Notes: generated by a model not told the origin, from the letters alone. Positions 35,085 to 43,730 are shown, counted from the stretch's first letter. The stretch is DNA of 64,000 bases from JAUICS01 sp964384335 (GCA_964384335.1 CAYLKN010000006.1:17615-81614); one strand, 5' to 3'. A program made the numbers and translations.

Positions 35085-35480
35085 TTATTTCGTCTTTTCA
35101 GGCTTTTTTTCAATATCGTGGCCGGTTGTTCTTTCGACAATACGGGCGGATTTACCCTGACGGTCGCGCAGGTAATAAAGCTTGGCGCGTCTGACTGCCC
35201 CGCGACGAATAAGATCAATACTGTCTATCCTTGGGGATAAAAGTGGGAATACACGCTCAACACCTTCACCATAGCTGATTTTGCGCACTGTGAATTTCTC
35301 ATTTGGACCGTTACCCTGACGGGAGATACAGACTCCCTCGAATGCCTGGACACGTTCGCGGGTTCCTTCCCGTATTTTCACGTTCACGCGGATTGTATCA
35401 CCGGGTGAAAATTTCGGAAATTCTTTGCCTTCGGTCAGTTTTTCGACTGTTTTCTGCTCAAACTTCATTACTGTATTCAT
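35085..35480 (-). CDS. rplS: 50S ribosomal protein L19
   Basis: A 131-aa L19, located at the subunit interface. Conserved parts are FSPGDTIRVNVKIREGTRERVQ, EGVCISRQGNG and the C-terminal RRGAVRRAKLYYLR, followed by a charged tail of about 20 residues. AAAGGA precedes the ATG at a normal distance. It lies 149 bases after trmD, a wider gap than elsewhere in this cluster; that gap holds a weak hairpin around TGGTT/AACCA and could hold its own promoter or autoregulatory leader. Confidence 0.96.
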   Translation of the reverse strand: MNTVMKFEQKTVEKLTEGKEFPKFSPGDTIRVNVKIREGTRERVQAFEGVCISRQGNGPNEKFTVRKISYGEGVERVFPLLSPRIDSIDLIRRGAVRRAKLYYLRDRQGKSARIVERTTGHDIEKKPEKTK

Positions 35481-35629
35481 GACATCAGTCCTTTCATTAT
35501 CGGATCCCGAAATTGGTTATTAAAAAAACCAGCGGATCACTTTCTTTAATTGCTGTATTCAAGACCAAAAGCCTCAAAGTGGTATTGTGTATATGGTTTC
35601 CAGAAAAAAATCAACAATAATGTTTGAAA

Positions 35630-36334
35630 TTAAACGTCAATCAAATCCGGACGATTCCGTTTTGTCATATCAACCGCTTTTTCTTTTCTCCATTCATAAA
35701 TCTGCTTATGATTGCCGGAACGCAACACATCAGGAACGGCAATTGATTGTCCGGTTTTGCTTTCCCACTTTGCCGGTCGTGTATATTGAGGATATTCAAG
35801 AAGGCCGGATGTGAAACTTTCCTCATCCGGTGAGCTGTCGTTTCCTACAACACCTGGAATAATGCGGATGCAGGCTTCCATCATAACCATCGCGGCAACT
35901 TCCCCGCCGAACAGAACATAGTCACCGATGCTGATTTCTTCAAATCCGTGCGCGTCCAGAACGCGCTGGTCAACGCCTTCATACCGGCCGCACAGCATGA
36001 TGATTTCTGTTTCTTGTGCCAGTTCGGCCGCCATTGTCTGATTAAAAACCCTGCCCCGCGGGCCGGGATAAACTTTGCGAAAAGACCTGGAAGGATTCGC
36101 CTGCGTTACCGACAACAACGCATCCTCAATAATATCCGGGCGCATGATCATACCTGCACCTCCGCCGAAAGGCGTGTCATCAACAGAACGGTAATTATCC
36201 GTTGCAAAATCTCTGATCTGGACAGTATCGAACGTCCACTTTTTTTGCTCCAGTGCCCGGCCGGGAACGGAGGAACCAAGAGGTCCGGGAAACATTTCCG
36301 GAAAAAGTGTCAAAAGCGTGATATGCCAGGGCAT
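35630..36334 (-). CDS. trmD: tRNA (guanine37-N1)-methyltransferase
   Basis: A 234-aa SPOUT methyltransferase that methylates G37 next to the anticodon and prevents frameshifting. The trefoil-knot signature is seen as IIMLCGRYEGVDQRV and EISIGDYVLFGGEVAAM, and the N-terminus ITLLTLFPEMFPGPLG matches the family. It lies between rimM and rplS in the standard order rpsP-rimM-trmD-rplS. Confidence 0.97.
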   Translation of the reverse strand: MPWHITLLTLFPEMFPGPLGSSVPGRALEQKKWTFDTVQIRDFATDNYRSVDDTPFGGGAGMIMRPDIIEDALLSVTQANPSRSFRKVYPGPRGRVFNQTMAAELAQETEIIMLCGRYEGVDQRVLDAHGFEEISIGDYVLFGGEVAAMVMMEACIRIIPGVVGNDSSPDEESFTSGLLEYPQYTRPAKWESKTGQSIAVPDVLRSGNHKQIYEWRKEKAVDMTKRNRPDLIDV

Positions 36335-36406
36335 AATGTTACAAGCGATATGTTTCGTTCAGGTTAACTGGTCTTTGCGTCTTTCAGACACTGTATTATT
36401 CAAGTC

Positions 36407-36967
36407 TTACTCAAAAAATTCCGATATGTCTGCATGTGTGATTTTCATTTGTTCAGTGTCTATTTCAGGAAAATTTTCTTTTGTGAAAGGTATAAATCCC
36501 TTTTTTCCATGATTTAACTGTACTTCAAGCAAATCTCCCGCACCGAAGTTATCAACCGACGTTACCTTTCCGGTTTTATTCCCCGTAAGATCATAAACAT
36601 CAAGGCCAATAAGGTCTGCGGCATAAAATTCGTCTTCATCCTCGCTTTCAGGAAGGTCTGCGCGTTCAATGTAAAGTTCGGCACCTTTTAAATTTTCGGC
36701 TTGTGTTCTGTTTTCTATGCCCTCTATATTCGCAATCCAGTGCTTTCCCAAGATCTTTTCAAAGATCACTCCGGCCGTTGCAGAAGATGTACGGTCCGTT
36801 CGATACAATGTCCTGGTGTTTTTTTCCGGTTGTCCGGCACCAAAATACGCAATTTTGACCTGCCCTTTTAAACCATGGGCAGAAACTATTTTTGCAATCA
36901 GTATGCGTTTGTTATCCATTAAAAAGGTCTGAACCGACATACCTTCACCCGGAAGCCTGATTTTCAT
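36407..36967 (-). CDS. rimM: 16S rRNA processing protein RimM
   Basis: A RimM with N-terminal beta-barrel (ILIAKIVSAHGLKGQVKIAYFG) and C-terminal PRC-barrel (EDEFYAADLIGLDVYDLTG). It assists maturation of the 30S head through S19. The open frame gives 186 aa from ATG 36967, 23 bases after the rpsP stop; the conserved domain only begins at Met17 (ATG 36919), and neither site has a clear ribosome site, so the true start is uncertain. Confidence 0.92.
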   Translation of the reverse strand: MKIRLPGEGMSVQTFLMDNKRILIAKIVSAHGLKGQVKIAYFGAGQPEKNTRTLYRTDRTSSATAGVIFEKILGKHWIANIEGIENRTQAENLKGAELYIERADLPESEDEDEFYAADLIGLDVYDLTGNKTGKVTSVDNFGAGDLLEVQLNHGKKGFIPFTKENFPEIDTEQMKITHADISEFFE

Positions 36968-36990
36968 CCGAAACCGGGTGAAGGCAAAAA

Positions 36991-37742
36991 TTAACCGTCT
37001 TTTTTCTCTTCTTCTTTATTCTCATCTGCTTTTGATTCTTCTGCAGGTGCTTCAGCGGATACGGCTTCATCAGAAGATTCTGCTTCGGCAGGCGCGCTTT
37101 CCTCAGTCGTGTTTTCAGCCGTATTATCGGCCGTATTCTCGGCGGCGGCCTGCTCTTCAGCCGATTCTGCTGCTTCGGCCTCTTCTGATGCCGCTGCTGC
37201 GGCCGCTTCGGCCTCGGCTTTGGCCGCTTCCTCGGCTTCTTTTTTCGCCTTCAGTTTTTCTTCACGTTCTTTAACGNNNNNNNNNNNNNNNNNNNNNNNN
37301 NNNNNNNNNNNNNNNNNNNNNNNNNNNNNNNNNNNNNNNNNNNNNNNNNNNNNNNNNNNNNNNNNNNNNNNNNNNNGGCCGCTTCCTCGGCTTCTTTTTT
37401 CGCCTTCAGTTTTTCTTCACGTTCTTTAACGCGTTCCTGTGCCTTTTTGCCGGGTGCGGATTTTTTAGGTTTTTCAGTGATTTTCGGCATTTCCATTAAT
37501 CCGGCTTCGCCTAAAAACCGGGATACTCTGGGGCTTGCTTCTGCACCTTGCCCAAGCCAGTACTTCACGCGTTCTTCATTATAAGAAAAACGGTTTGGGT
37601 TGTCGTTTGGCAAAAGCGGATTGTATGTACCCAGTTTTTCAATAAACCGTCCGTCACGTGGGGCGCGTCCGTCCGCGACGACCAGCTTGTAAAACGGGCG
37701 AGCCTTCCGTCCGCCGCGTGATAGTCTTAGTTTAAGTGCCAT
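36991..37742 (-). CDS. rpsP: 30S ribosomal protein S16 with long acidic/alanine tail (interrupted by assembly gap)
   Basis: The first 85 residues are a normal S16 (LKLRLSRGGRKARPFYKLVV, PRDGRFIEKLGTYNPLL). A long tail rich in Ala, Glu and Lys follows and the 100-N gap falls inside it. The 55 bases on each side of the gap are identical; merging them removes 155 positions and gives one open frame of 198 aa ending at TAA 36991-36993. As written, 752 bases is not a multiple of three, so the merge is the coding-consistent reading. Extended S16 tails are known in alphaproteobacteria. First gene of the rpsP-rimM-trmD operon. Confidence 0.93.
37222..37431. other. Assembly gap of 100 N between identical 55-bp ends
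   Basis: Bases 37222-37276 and 37377-37431 are identical over 55 positions and flank N 37277-37376. This is the footprint of two contigs that overlap by one assembly k-mer (55) and were scaffolded instead of joined. The repeat-rich S16 tail is the likely reason. Confidence 0.97.
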
Positions 37743-37776
37743 TTTTACTCTCCTTTTGTTAAATGGTTGATTATGA

Positions 37777-39393
37777 CTATTTCCTTTTTTTCCGTTTTTT
37801 GATTTTCTTGGTTACGCCGCGTTTACCCGCGCCCTGACCGGGCATATCGGGATAACCGCCGCCGGAATCGGGGCCGCCACCAGGGAAGCCGCCAAACGGG
37901 TTTAAACCTCCCATACCCGGCAAGCCGCCGCCGGAAAGGTTTCCGCCAAGACCGGGCAGGGCAGGGGCGTTTTGACCCTGTTTCCCAGCGTCGGAATTGA
38001 AAAAAGCGGGATCCGTCTGCTTAAGCTGTTCCAGCATCTGCGCATCCTGACCGCCCATCATGCCCTGCATTTCCTTCATCATGTTTCCCATGCCCATTTT
38101 GCGCATTTTTTTCATCATGCCGTGCATCTGCTGGTGTTGCTTCGACAATTTGTTGACATCCTGAACACTTGTACCGGAGCCGGATGCAATTCTTTTTTTG
38201 CGTGAGGCGTTAAGTAATGCCGGTTTTGCGCGTTCTTTTTTAGTCATGGATTGAATAATGGCTTCCTGTTTTTTAAGAAAATCATCATCCGGCGCCTTAT
38301 CACCCATTTGTGAGGCCATTTTGCCAATTCCCGGTATCATTTTCATGAGACTGCCGAGGCCGCCCATTTTTTTCATGGACTGGATCTGGCTTAAATAATC
38401 TTCGAAGTCGAACTCGCCTTTTTGAAATTTTTCCGCCATTTTCTCGGCGGCTTCCTGATCTATTGTTTCCGTTGCCTTTTCAACAAGGCTGACAACGTCC
38501 CCCATACCCAGAATGCGGCTCGCTATCCTGTCCGGATAAAACGGTTCCAGAGCATCCCATTTTTCGCCCGTACCCAGAAATTTGATAGGCTTCCCGGTAA
38601 CGGCGCGCATGGACATCGCCGCACCGCCGCGCGCATCCCCGTCAATCCGTGTCAGGATCACACCTGAAATGCCCACGCGGTCGTTAAAATTTGTGGCCGT
38701 CGTTACCGCATCCTGGCCGCTCATCGCATCTGCAACGAGCAGGGTTTCAACCGGCTGTGCCGTATCCCGGATGGCTTCGACCTCCTTCATAAGATCATCA
38801 TCAATCGACAAGCGCCCGGCGGTATCAAGCATGACTATATCGTATCCACCCTGCCTTGCCTCCTGCATTGCCCGTTTGGCGATTTCAACTGGATTTTGTC
38901 CCGGAACGATCGGCAGTGTCGCTATGCCTGTCTGTTCCCCCAGTGTTCTTAACTGATCCTGAGCCGCAGGACGGTAGGTATCAAGCGATGCCATCAGAAC
39001 CTGTCTGTTTTCCTTGTCGGTAAGGAATTTTGCGATTTTGGCCGTTGTTGTTGTTTTACCAGACCCCTGAAGACCCACCATAAGAAATGGAATTGGCGGT
39101 TTTGCATGCAGATTCAGGCTTTGGTTCTCATCGCCAAGAAGCTCGATAATCGCGTCATTAACAATTTTGACAACCTGCTGGCCCGGCGATACAGATTTAA
39201 CGATCTCCTGCCCTATGGCGCGTTCGCGCACATCTTCTATAAATTTTTTGACAACAGGAAGGGCGACATCTGCTTCAAGCAGGGCAATCCGGATTTCGCG
39301 CATTGCGGCATCAACATCCTTTTCCGAGAGGCTGCCGCGGATTTTTAGCTTGTCAAAGACATTACCGAGTTTTTCACTTAAGTTATCAAACAT
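37777..39393 (-). CDS. ffh: Signal recognition particle protein Ffh
   Basis: A 538-aa SRP GTPase that targets nascent membrane proteins to FtsY. NG domain: G1 GLQGSGKTTT (about 105), G3 MLDTAGR, G4 TRIDGDARGG. The methionine-rich M domain follows (MKKMRKMGMGNMMKEMQGMM), which binds signal sequences and 4.5S RNA. A glycine/proline-rich tail of about 80 residues ends in basic KKIKKRKKRK, longer than in E. coli. A sigma70-like promoter is seen 118 bases upstream, and the rpsP operon continues 34 bases downstream. Confidence 0.97.
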   Translation of the reverse strand: MFDNLSEKLGNVFDKLKIRGSLSEKDVDAAMREIRIALLEADVALPVVKKFIEDVRERAIGQEIVKSVSPGQQVVKIVNDAIIELLGDENQSLNLHAKPPIPFLMVGLQGSGKTTTTAKIAKFLTDKENRQVLMASLDTYRPAAQDQLRTLGEQTGIATLPIVPGQNPVEIAKRAMQEARQGGYDIVMLDTAGRLSIDDDLMKEVEAIRDTAQPVETLLVADAMSGQDAVTTATNFNDRVGISGVILTRIDGDARGGAAMSMRAVTGKPIKFLGTGEKWDALEPFYPDRIASRILGMGDVVSLVEKATETIDQEAAEKMAEKFQKGEFDFEDYLSQIQSMKKMGGLGSLMKMIPGIGKMASQMGDKAPDDDFLKKQEAIIQSMTKKERAKPALLNASRKKRIASGSGTSVQDVNKLSKQHQQMHGMMKKMRKMGMGNMMKEMQGMMGGQDAQMLEQLKQTDPAFFNSDAGKQGQNAPALPGLGGNLSGGGLPGMGGLNPFGGFPGGGPDSGGGYPDMPGQGAGKRGVTKKIKKRKKRK

Positions 39394-39511
39394 TACCCTT
39401 TAACCGTTAGCTGTAAATAAATAGCAGTTTAAACACAGTGAGCGTTATTTCGCCGACTGCGGTGTACCGTTAAGCACTTTTTTTAAAAGTACTGTAAGAA
39501 ATTCGCTAACA

Positions 39512-39541
39512 TTGATAATGTGGATAACCTCCCATTGTCAA
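39512..39541 (-). promoter_or_regulatory. Predicted promoter for ffh
   Basis: On the minus strand TTGACA (39541-39536) and TATCAA (39517-39512) are separated by 18 bases, placing a start near 39505 and leaving a leader of about 110 bases before ffh. The same TATCAA -10 form occurs before the candidate small RNA at 48982. Confidence 0.5.
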
Positions 39542-39569
39542 GGGAAAACCCATATCGGCCGCATCATGA

Positions 39570-39593
39570 TGACTGAAAGTCGTTTTTCAGTCA
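39570..39593. terminator. Weak hairpin after the 67-aa gene
   Basis: TGACTGAAA (39570-39578) pairs perfectly with TTTCAGTCA (39585-39593) around a 6-base loop. It lies 16 bases past the stop of the minus-strand 67-aa gene. No T tract follows on the minus strand, so termination strength is doubtful. Confidence 0.4.
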
Positions 39594-39608
39594 CGAATTT
39601 TACTAACC

Positions 39609-39812
39609 TTATCCGCCAAGGCGGCACGTCATAAACATTTCGTCATATTCGACGCATGAGAAAAGCGGTGCGTTTCCCGACAACGTATCGTTTATATTGT
39701 TGCCTGTGTTAAGGAAAAACGGTGCCATGATAAAGGCCAGCATTATTATAAAAAGAACGAGGCCTTTAAAGGCATCAACCATTTCTGAACGTCTTGCGGT
39801 GTATGTCGCCAT
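39609..39812 (-). CDS. Small membrane protein (67 aa), unknown
   Basis: A 67-aa protein with one strongly hydrophobic segment (about residues 16-35, GLVLFIIMLAFIMAPFFL) after a short charged N-terminus, then a polar tail with two cysteines (FSCVEYDEMFMTC). AGGAGA lies 6 bases before the ATG. It stands alone between ffh and alr with spacers of over 200 bases on both sides. The size and layout recall Flp/Fap-type small pilins or stress membrane peptides, but no motif supports either. Confidence 0.6.
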   Translation of the reverse strand: MATYTARRSEMVDAFKGLVLFIIMLAFIMAPFFLNTGNNINDTLSGNAPLFSCVEYDEMFMTCRLGG

Positions 39813-40146
39813 TTTCTGTCTCCTGGTTTTAACGTTTTTGTTTTCTGATCAGGAATGCTGCAATGGACGTGCATATCAAAATCTAGTCTTTTGATACGTC
39901 TTTTCTAATACCGAAGAGTGTATAATTATAAACTTTTGAAGGATTTAAATCAGAATTGTTTAAAGAAAACGTTGTATTTTGCGAAAAATCGCAAATGCTG
40001 CAAATTCAATATGATTTGCAAATTGCAAATTAATTTGCGTTTTGCCTGTGTATTGCAAAACAGCAATGCCGTTTGTAATGAAGTTTAAACCTGCATTTTT
40101 GAATTTATTCTTTCATACCACCAAGAGGCTATGATAACGAAAAATA
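39813..40146. promoter_or_regulatory. Non-coding stretch with clustered GCAAA/TTTGC motifs upstream of alr
   Basis: No gene fits in these 334 bases. From about 39975 to 40060 the pattern GCAAA or TTTGC recurs at least seven times, including the near-perfect palindromes ATTTTGCGA/TCGCAAAT and GCAAAT(8)ATTTGC and the run ATTTGCAAATTGCAAAT. The motif density suggests an operator array or a curved DNA region. The first 90 bases carry the leader and promoter of the minus-strand 67-aa gene. Confidence 0.5.
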
Positions 40147-41274
40147 ATGTCTGATTATAACAATTATCCCCGTGGTACATGGCTGGAAGTCGATCTCTTG
40201 CAATTGAAAGACAATGTAAGAATTCTGAAAGACACTGCGGGAACGGATATCCTTGTCGTTGTTAAAGGTAACGCTTACGGTCATGGCCTCATCCCCTGCG
40301 CCAGAGCCGCGGTAGCCGCAGGTGCGCGCATGCTTGGCATTGCAACGATTTCCGAAGGCGCCCTGCTTAGAGAAGCGGGTATAAAAACTGATATCCTCAG
40401 GCTTACGGCTTATTTGCCTGAAGAAATACAATATATGGTTGAGAATGACATAGCGTGCATTGTCTGGACAAAACACCAGGTCGATGTGTTTCAAAAACAG
40501 GCTGAGGCTTGCAACAAAGTCCATAATGTCCATCTTAAAGTCGATACGGGTATGGGCCGTGTCGGTGTTTTCCCCGAACATGCACTGGAAATTGCACAAT
40601 ATATCGTCAAGCAGCCTCATTTATACCTGGAAGGGGTATGCAGCCATTTTCATTCTGCCGAAGCAACACCGGAAACTTCCGAAAAACAAATGGCGAAATT
40701 CGAAGATGTTTTAACAGTTCTGAAAAAGCATTCTGTAAAACCCGGGCTTGTTCACCTGGCAAATTCTCGCGGGTTGCTAAAATTTAAAGAAGCCCGTTAC
40801 AACATGGTGCGTTCCGGGGTGGTGACCTACGGCCTTCCGTATGCGGATGATTTCGCATTACCGGACGGGATTGGTCCTGTTGCACAATGGAAAGCCAGAA
40901 TTGTAAGCATAAGGCAGCTTCCCAAAGGCCATGTTGTAAGTTACGGCGGGCAATACACAACAAAAAGGGACAATGAAAAAATCGCGATTATCCCCGTGGG
41001 TTATGTTGACGGATTACACAGGTTTCCCCCGGATGTTAATGAAGTTCTGATTAACGGGCGCATACTGAAAACAGTGGGCCGGATTTGTATGGATCAGACT
41101 CACATTTCAATCCCGGAAGATATGGATGTCAGGGAAGGGGATGAAGTTGTCATTCTTGGAACGCAGGGCGGCGGAGAAATAACGTCCCTTGATATTGCGC
41201 AGCGCTGGGGTACAAATAAATACGATGTCCTTGTCGGAATACACGAACGCGTTCCAAGGGTTTATAAAACATGA
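40147..41274 (+). CDS. alr: Alanine racemase
   Basis: A 375-aa fold-type III PLP enzyme making D-alanine for peptidoglycan. The PLP lysine is K40 in VVVKGNAYGHG; the catalytic tyrosine is in VVSYGGQYTT near residue 272; VGRICMDQTHISI is a conserved dimer-interface segment. The start ATG 40147 has only a distant AAGAGG, which may mean weak or leaderless initiation. The stop overlaps the next start by 4 bases (ATGA). Confidence 0.95.
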   Translation: MSDYNNYPRGTWLEVDLLQLKDNVRILKDTAGTDILVVVKGNAYGHGLIPCARAAVAAGARMLGIATISEGALLREAGIKTDILRLTAYLPEEIQYMVENDIACIVWTKHQVDVFQKQAEACNKVHNVHLKVDTGMGRVGVFPEHALEIAQYIVKQPHLYLEGVCSHFHSAEATPETSEKQMAKFEDVLTVLKKHSVKPGLVHLANSRGLLKFKEARYNMVRSGVVTYGLPYADDFALPDGIGPVAQWKARIVSIRQLPKGHVVSYGGQYTTKRDNEKIAIIPVGYVDGLHRFPPDVNEVLINGRILKTVGRICMDQTHISIPEDMDVREGDEVVILGTQGGGEITSLDIAQRWGTNKYDVLVGIHERVPRVYKT

Positions 41275-42179
41275 AAATGCCGGAAATTCTAAAATTTGAA
41301 GGTCATGAAGGCGTGGGTAATGGAACCGGGCCGAATGTTACGATATTTGGTGCCAATCACGGTAACGAAATATGCGGGCCGCTGGCCATTGCAAAAGTCG
41401 TAAAACTTATTGAAGCGGGGAAAATTAAGCTTACGCGCGGCCTTCTCACGCTCGTTCCCGTCTGCAATCCTCTGGCCTATGATCAGAACAGGCGCTTTGT
41501 TGATGTTAACCTGAACCGTCATTTTTATCCCAAAGATAACCCGCAGAATTATGAGGAGCATATTCATAATGTTCTTTGTCCGGTTCTGGAAATGACCGAC
41601 TACTTTATGGATATCCATTCTTATCGTTCGACAGGGGGGGCTTTTGTTGTTCTGGCATCCCTGGAACATGTGCCGAATGAGATCGGCCTGGCCCGCCAGT
41701 TGGGCATTCCAGACATTGTTACGGGCTGGGCGGACGCGCTTAAAAAGAACGAAGACATTGAAGACCCGAGGCGAAGCTGGGGGGCTTCTGATTATGTAAG
41801 GAACACCGGGGGCTGCGGTACACTCATTGAATGCGGTAATCACAACGACCCCAAAGCGCCGGACGTTGCTTTCAACGCCATTTTACATTTCCTGAGAGGG
41901 ACAGGTATTGCTCAATTTTCCGATGATCTGTTTATTAATGGCCAATATATCAACAAGCCAAAAGAGATTGAGTTGAAGGGAGCTTTTCTGAAATTAAAGC
42001 CCGGAGAATTTGTACAGGACTGGACAATTATTCACCCTGTTGAGAAAGGTATGACAATTGCGCATTATGATGACGGTGAAAAAATTGTAATGCCCGAAGA
42101 CGGTTACATCGTTCTTCCGAAGGCTGATGTGGAAATCGGCGGAGAATGGACCTGGTGGGGTGTTGAGACTGATTTGTAG
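41271..42179 (+). CDS. Succinylglutamate desuccinylase/aspartoacylase family zinc hydrolase
   Basis: A 302-aa M14-like zinc hydrolase. The first two zinc ligands are in GANHGNEICGP (His, Glu), the third in MDIHSYRSTGG, and a late SKxx-like catalytic Glu lies in TLIECGNHND. Relatives deacylate N-acyl amino acids (AstE, AspA). It overlaps alr by 4 bases, so the two are probably co-translated, pointing to an amino-acid or cell-wall related substrate; this is an inference. Its exact substrate is not visible. Confidence 0.82.
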   Translation: MKMPEILKFEGHEGVGNGTGPNVTIFGANHGNEICGPLAIAKVVKLIEAGKIKLTRGLLTLVPVCNPLAYDQNRRFVDVNLNRHFYPKDNPQNYEEHIHNVLCPVLEMTDYFMDIHSYRSTGGAFVVLASLEHVPNEIGLARQLGIPDIVTGWADALKKNEDIEDPRRSWGASDYVRNTGGCGTLIECGNHNDPKAPDVAFNAILHFLRGTGIAQFSDDLFINGQYINKPKEIELKGAFLKLKPGEFVQDWTIIHPVEKGMTIAHYDDGEKIVMPEDGYIVLPKADVEIGGEWTWWGVETDL

Positions 42180-42255
42180 ATTTCCGGGGTGTCACTTTTA
42201 GCGTTGTCTCTATTTATTTGACGAAAAACAGGAAAAACTGTAATAGAATGCGGCA

Positions 42256-43518
42256 ATGGATGAGAAAAAGCCGCAGATTCTGACCTTTGGATGCCGCCTT
42301 AATATTTATGAAAGTGCGGTGATGCAGGATCATGCCGAAAAAGCCGGTCTGGACGATGTTATTATCGTAAATACATGTGCCGTTACGAAAGAGGCGGAAC
42401 GCCAGGCGAGGCAGGCAATACGCAAGGCTTACCGGGAAAATCCCCACAAGAAAATCATCGTAACCGGATGTTCTGCACAGATTGATCCCAAGACTTATGC
42501 AGAGATGCCGGAAGTTTCAAAAGTTATCGGCAACGATCTGAAGATGAAGGCGGAAACATGGAACCATCCGTCCGATAAGAGAGTTGTTCTGAATGATATT
42601 ATGGCCGTTAAGGAAACAGCAGGGCACCTGGTTCAGGGGTTTCAGGGCAAAGCCAGAGCCTTTGTCCAGGTCCAGCAGGGCTGCGACCATCGCTGTACGT
42701 TCTGCATCATCCCATACGGGCGCGGAAACTCCCGTTCCGTACCTGTGGGTGTAATTGTGGAGCAGGTTCGGAAACTTCACGAAACCGGACATAAGGAGAT
42801 TGTTCTGACGGGTGTGGATATTTCATCGTACGGGCAGGATCTGCCTGGCACACCTTCACTCGGACAGATGATACGTCGTCTTATCGGTCTGGTTCCGGAA
42901 ATCCGCCGTATCAGGCTGTCTTCAATTGATCCTGCAGAAGTGGATCAGGACCTGTGGCGGCTGATTGCGGAAGAACCGAGGCTTATGCCTCATCTGCACC
43001 TGAGTATGCAGGCGGGGGATGATATGATTTTAAAGCGCATGAAACGGCGTCATTTGCGCCATGATCTTTATGATCTTTGCAGAAAAGCACGGGATCTGCG
43101 CCCGGATATGGTTTTCGGGGCAGATGTCATTGCCGGTTTTCCGACTGAAACAGAAGAAATGTTTGAAAATACCCGCAAGACCGTTGAGGAGTGTGACATT
43201 ACGCATCTGCATGTTTTCCCGTATTCGGAGCGTGAGGGAACACCCGCGGCCAGAATGCCGCAGGTTGATAAACAAACCCGACGGGAGCGCGCAGCCATTC
43301 TTCGGAAGACAGGGCAAAGCAACCTGGAAAAATTCCTGACCCGCCAGATTGGAAAAACCGGGGAGATATTGATTGAGAAAGACAATACCGGGCATACCGA
43401 ACATTTTGTCCCGGTTTGTTTAGAAGGAGATGGAATTGGATTCCGGCCGGGTGAAATCGTGGGATCAAGAATTACCGGCCACGCCGACAGCAGGCTTTTG
43501 GCAGAAGCCATATCCTGA
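42256..43518 (+). CDS. mtaB: tRNA (t6A37) methylthiotransferase MtaB
   Basis: A 420-aa radical-SAM enzyme that converts t6A to ms2t6A at position 37 of tRNA. Domains in order: UPF0004 with cysteines in TFGCRLN, NTCAVT and VTGCSAQ; radical SAM with CDHRCTFCIIPYGRG; and a C-terminal TRAM-like domain with RTGKTG-type residues. The lineage (MtaB rather than MiaB or RimO) is chosen from TFGCRLN and NTCAVTKEAERQ. Its last 42 bases lie in the 55-bp duplicated end at the second assembly gap. ftsY follows, a common alphaproteobacterial order. Confidence 0.92.
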   Translation: MDEKKPQILTFGCRLNIYESAVMQDHAEKAGLDDVIIVNTCAVTKEAERQARQAIRKAYRENPHKKIIVTGCSAQIDPKTYAEMPEVSKVIGNDLKMKAETWNHPSDKRVVLNDIMAVKETAGHLVQGFQGKARAFVQVQQGCDHRCTFCIIPYGRGNSRSVPVGVIVEQVRKLHETGHKEIVLTGVDISSYGQDLPGTPSLGQMIRRLIGLVPEIRRIRLSSIDPAEVDQDLWRLIAEEPRLMPHLHLSMQAGDDMILKRMKRRHLRHDLYDLCRKARDLRPDMVFGADVIAGFPTETEEMFENTRKTVEECDITHLHVFPYSEREGTPAARMPQVDKQTRRERAAILRKTGQSNLEKFLTRQIGKTGEILIEKDNTGHTEHFVPVCLEGDGIGFRPGEIVGSRITGHADSRLLAEAIS

Positions 43519-43686
43519 ATTTGCCCAATAANNNNNNNNNNNNNNNNNNNNNNNNNNNNNNNNNNNNNNNNNNNNNNNNNNNNNNNNNNNNNNNNNNNNN
43601 NNNNNNNNNNNNNNNNNNNNNNNNNNNNNNNGGCCACGCCGACAGCAGGCTTTTGGCAGAAGCCATATCCTGAATTTGCCCAATAA
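43477..43686. other. Second assembly gap of 100 N between identical 55-bp ends
   Basis: Bases 43477-43531 and 43632-43686 are identical over 55 positions and flank N 43532-43631. As at the first gap, the contigs overlap by exactly one 55-mer. Merging keeps the mtaB stop intact and leaves about 190 bases between mtaB and ftsY. A short tandem repeat begins 2 bases after the duplicated end and probably blocked assembly. Apart from these the gene-free interval 43519-43864 shows nothing. Confidence 0.97.
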
Positions 43687-43687
43687 A

Positions 43688-43730
43688 CCAATACCCCCAA
43701 TAATCCAATACCCCCAATAATCCAATACCC
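43688..43730. repeat. 17-bp tandem repeat, 2.5 copies, G-rich on the minus strand
   Basis: CCAATACCCCCAATAAT occurs at 43688-43704 and 43705-43721, then a 9-base partial copy to 43730. The minus strand shows runs of three to five G spaced regularly. The true copy number may be higher because the assembly breaks here. Confidence 0.93.

Noticed and set aside
35481..35629. L19 autoregulatory leader before rplS
   Set aside because: Only a weak TGGTT/AACCA hairpin is visible; not enough to call a structured leader.
39512..39541. Plus-strand hairpin with ACCTCC loop near ffh, a second anti-Shine-Dalgarno RNA candidate
   Set aside because: The stem has a mismatch and the same bases are better explained as the minus-strand ffh promoter (TTGACA-N18-TATCAA). 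No plus-strand promoter was seen.
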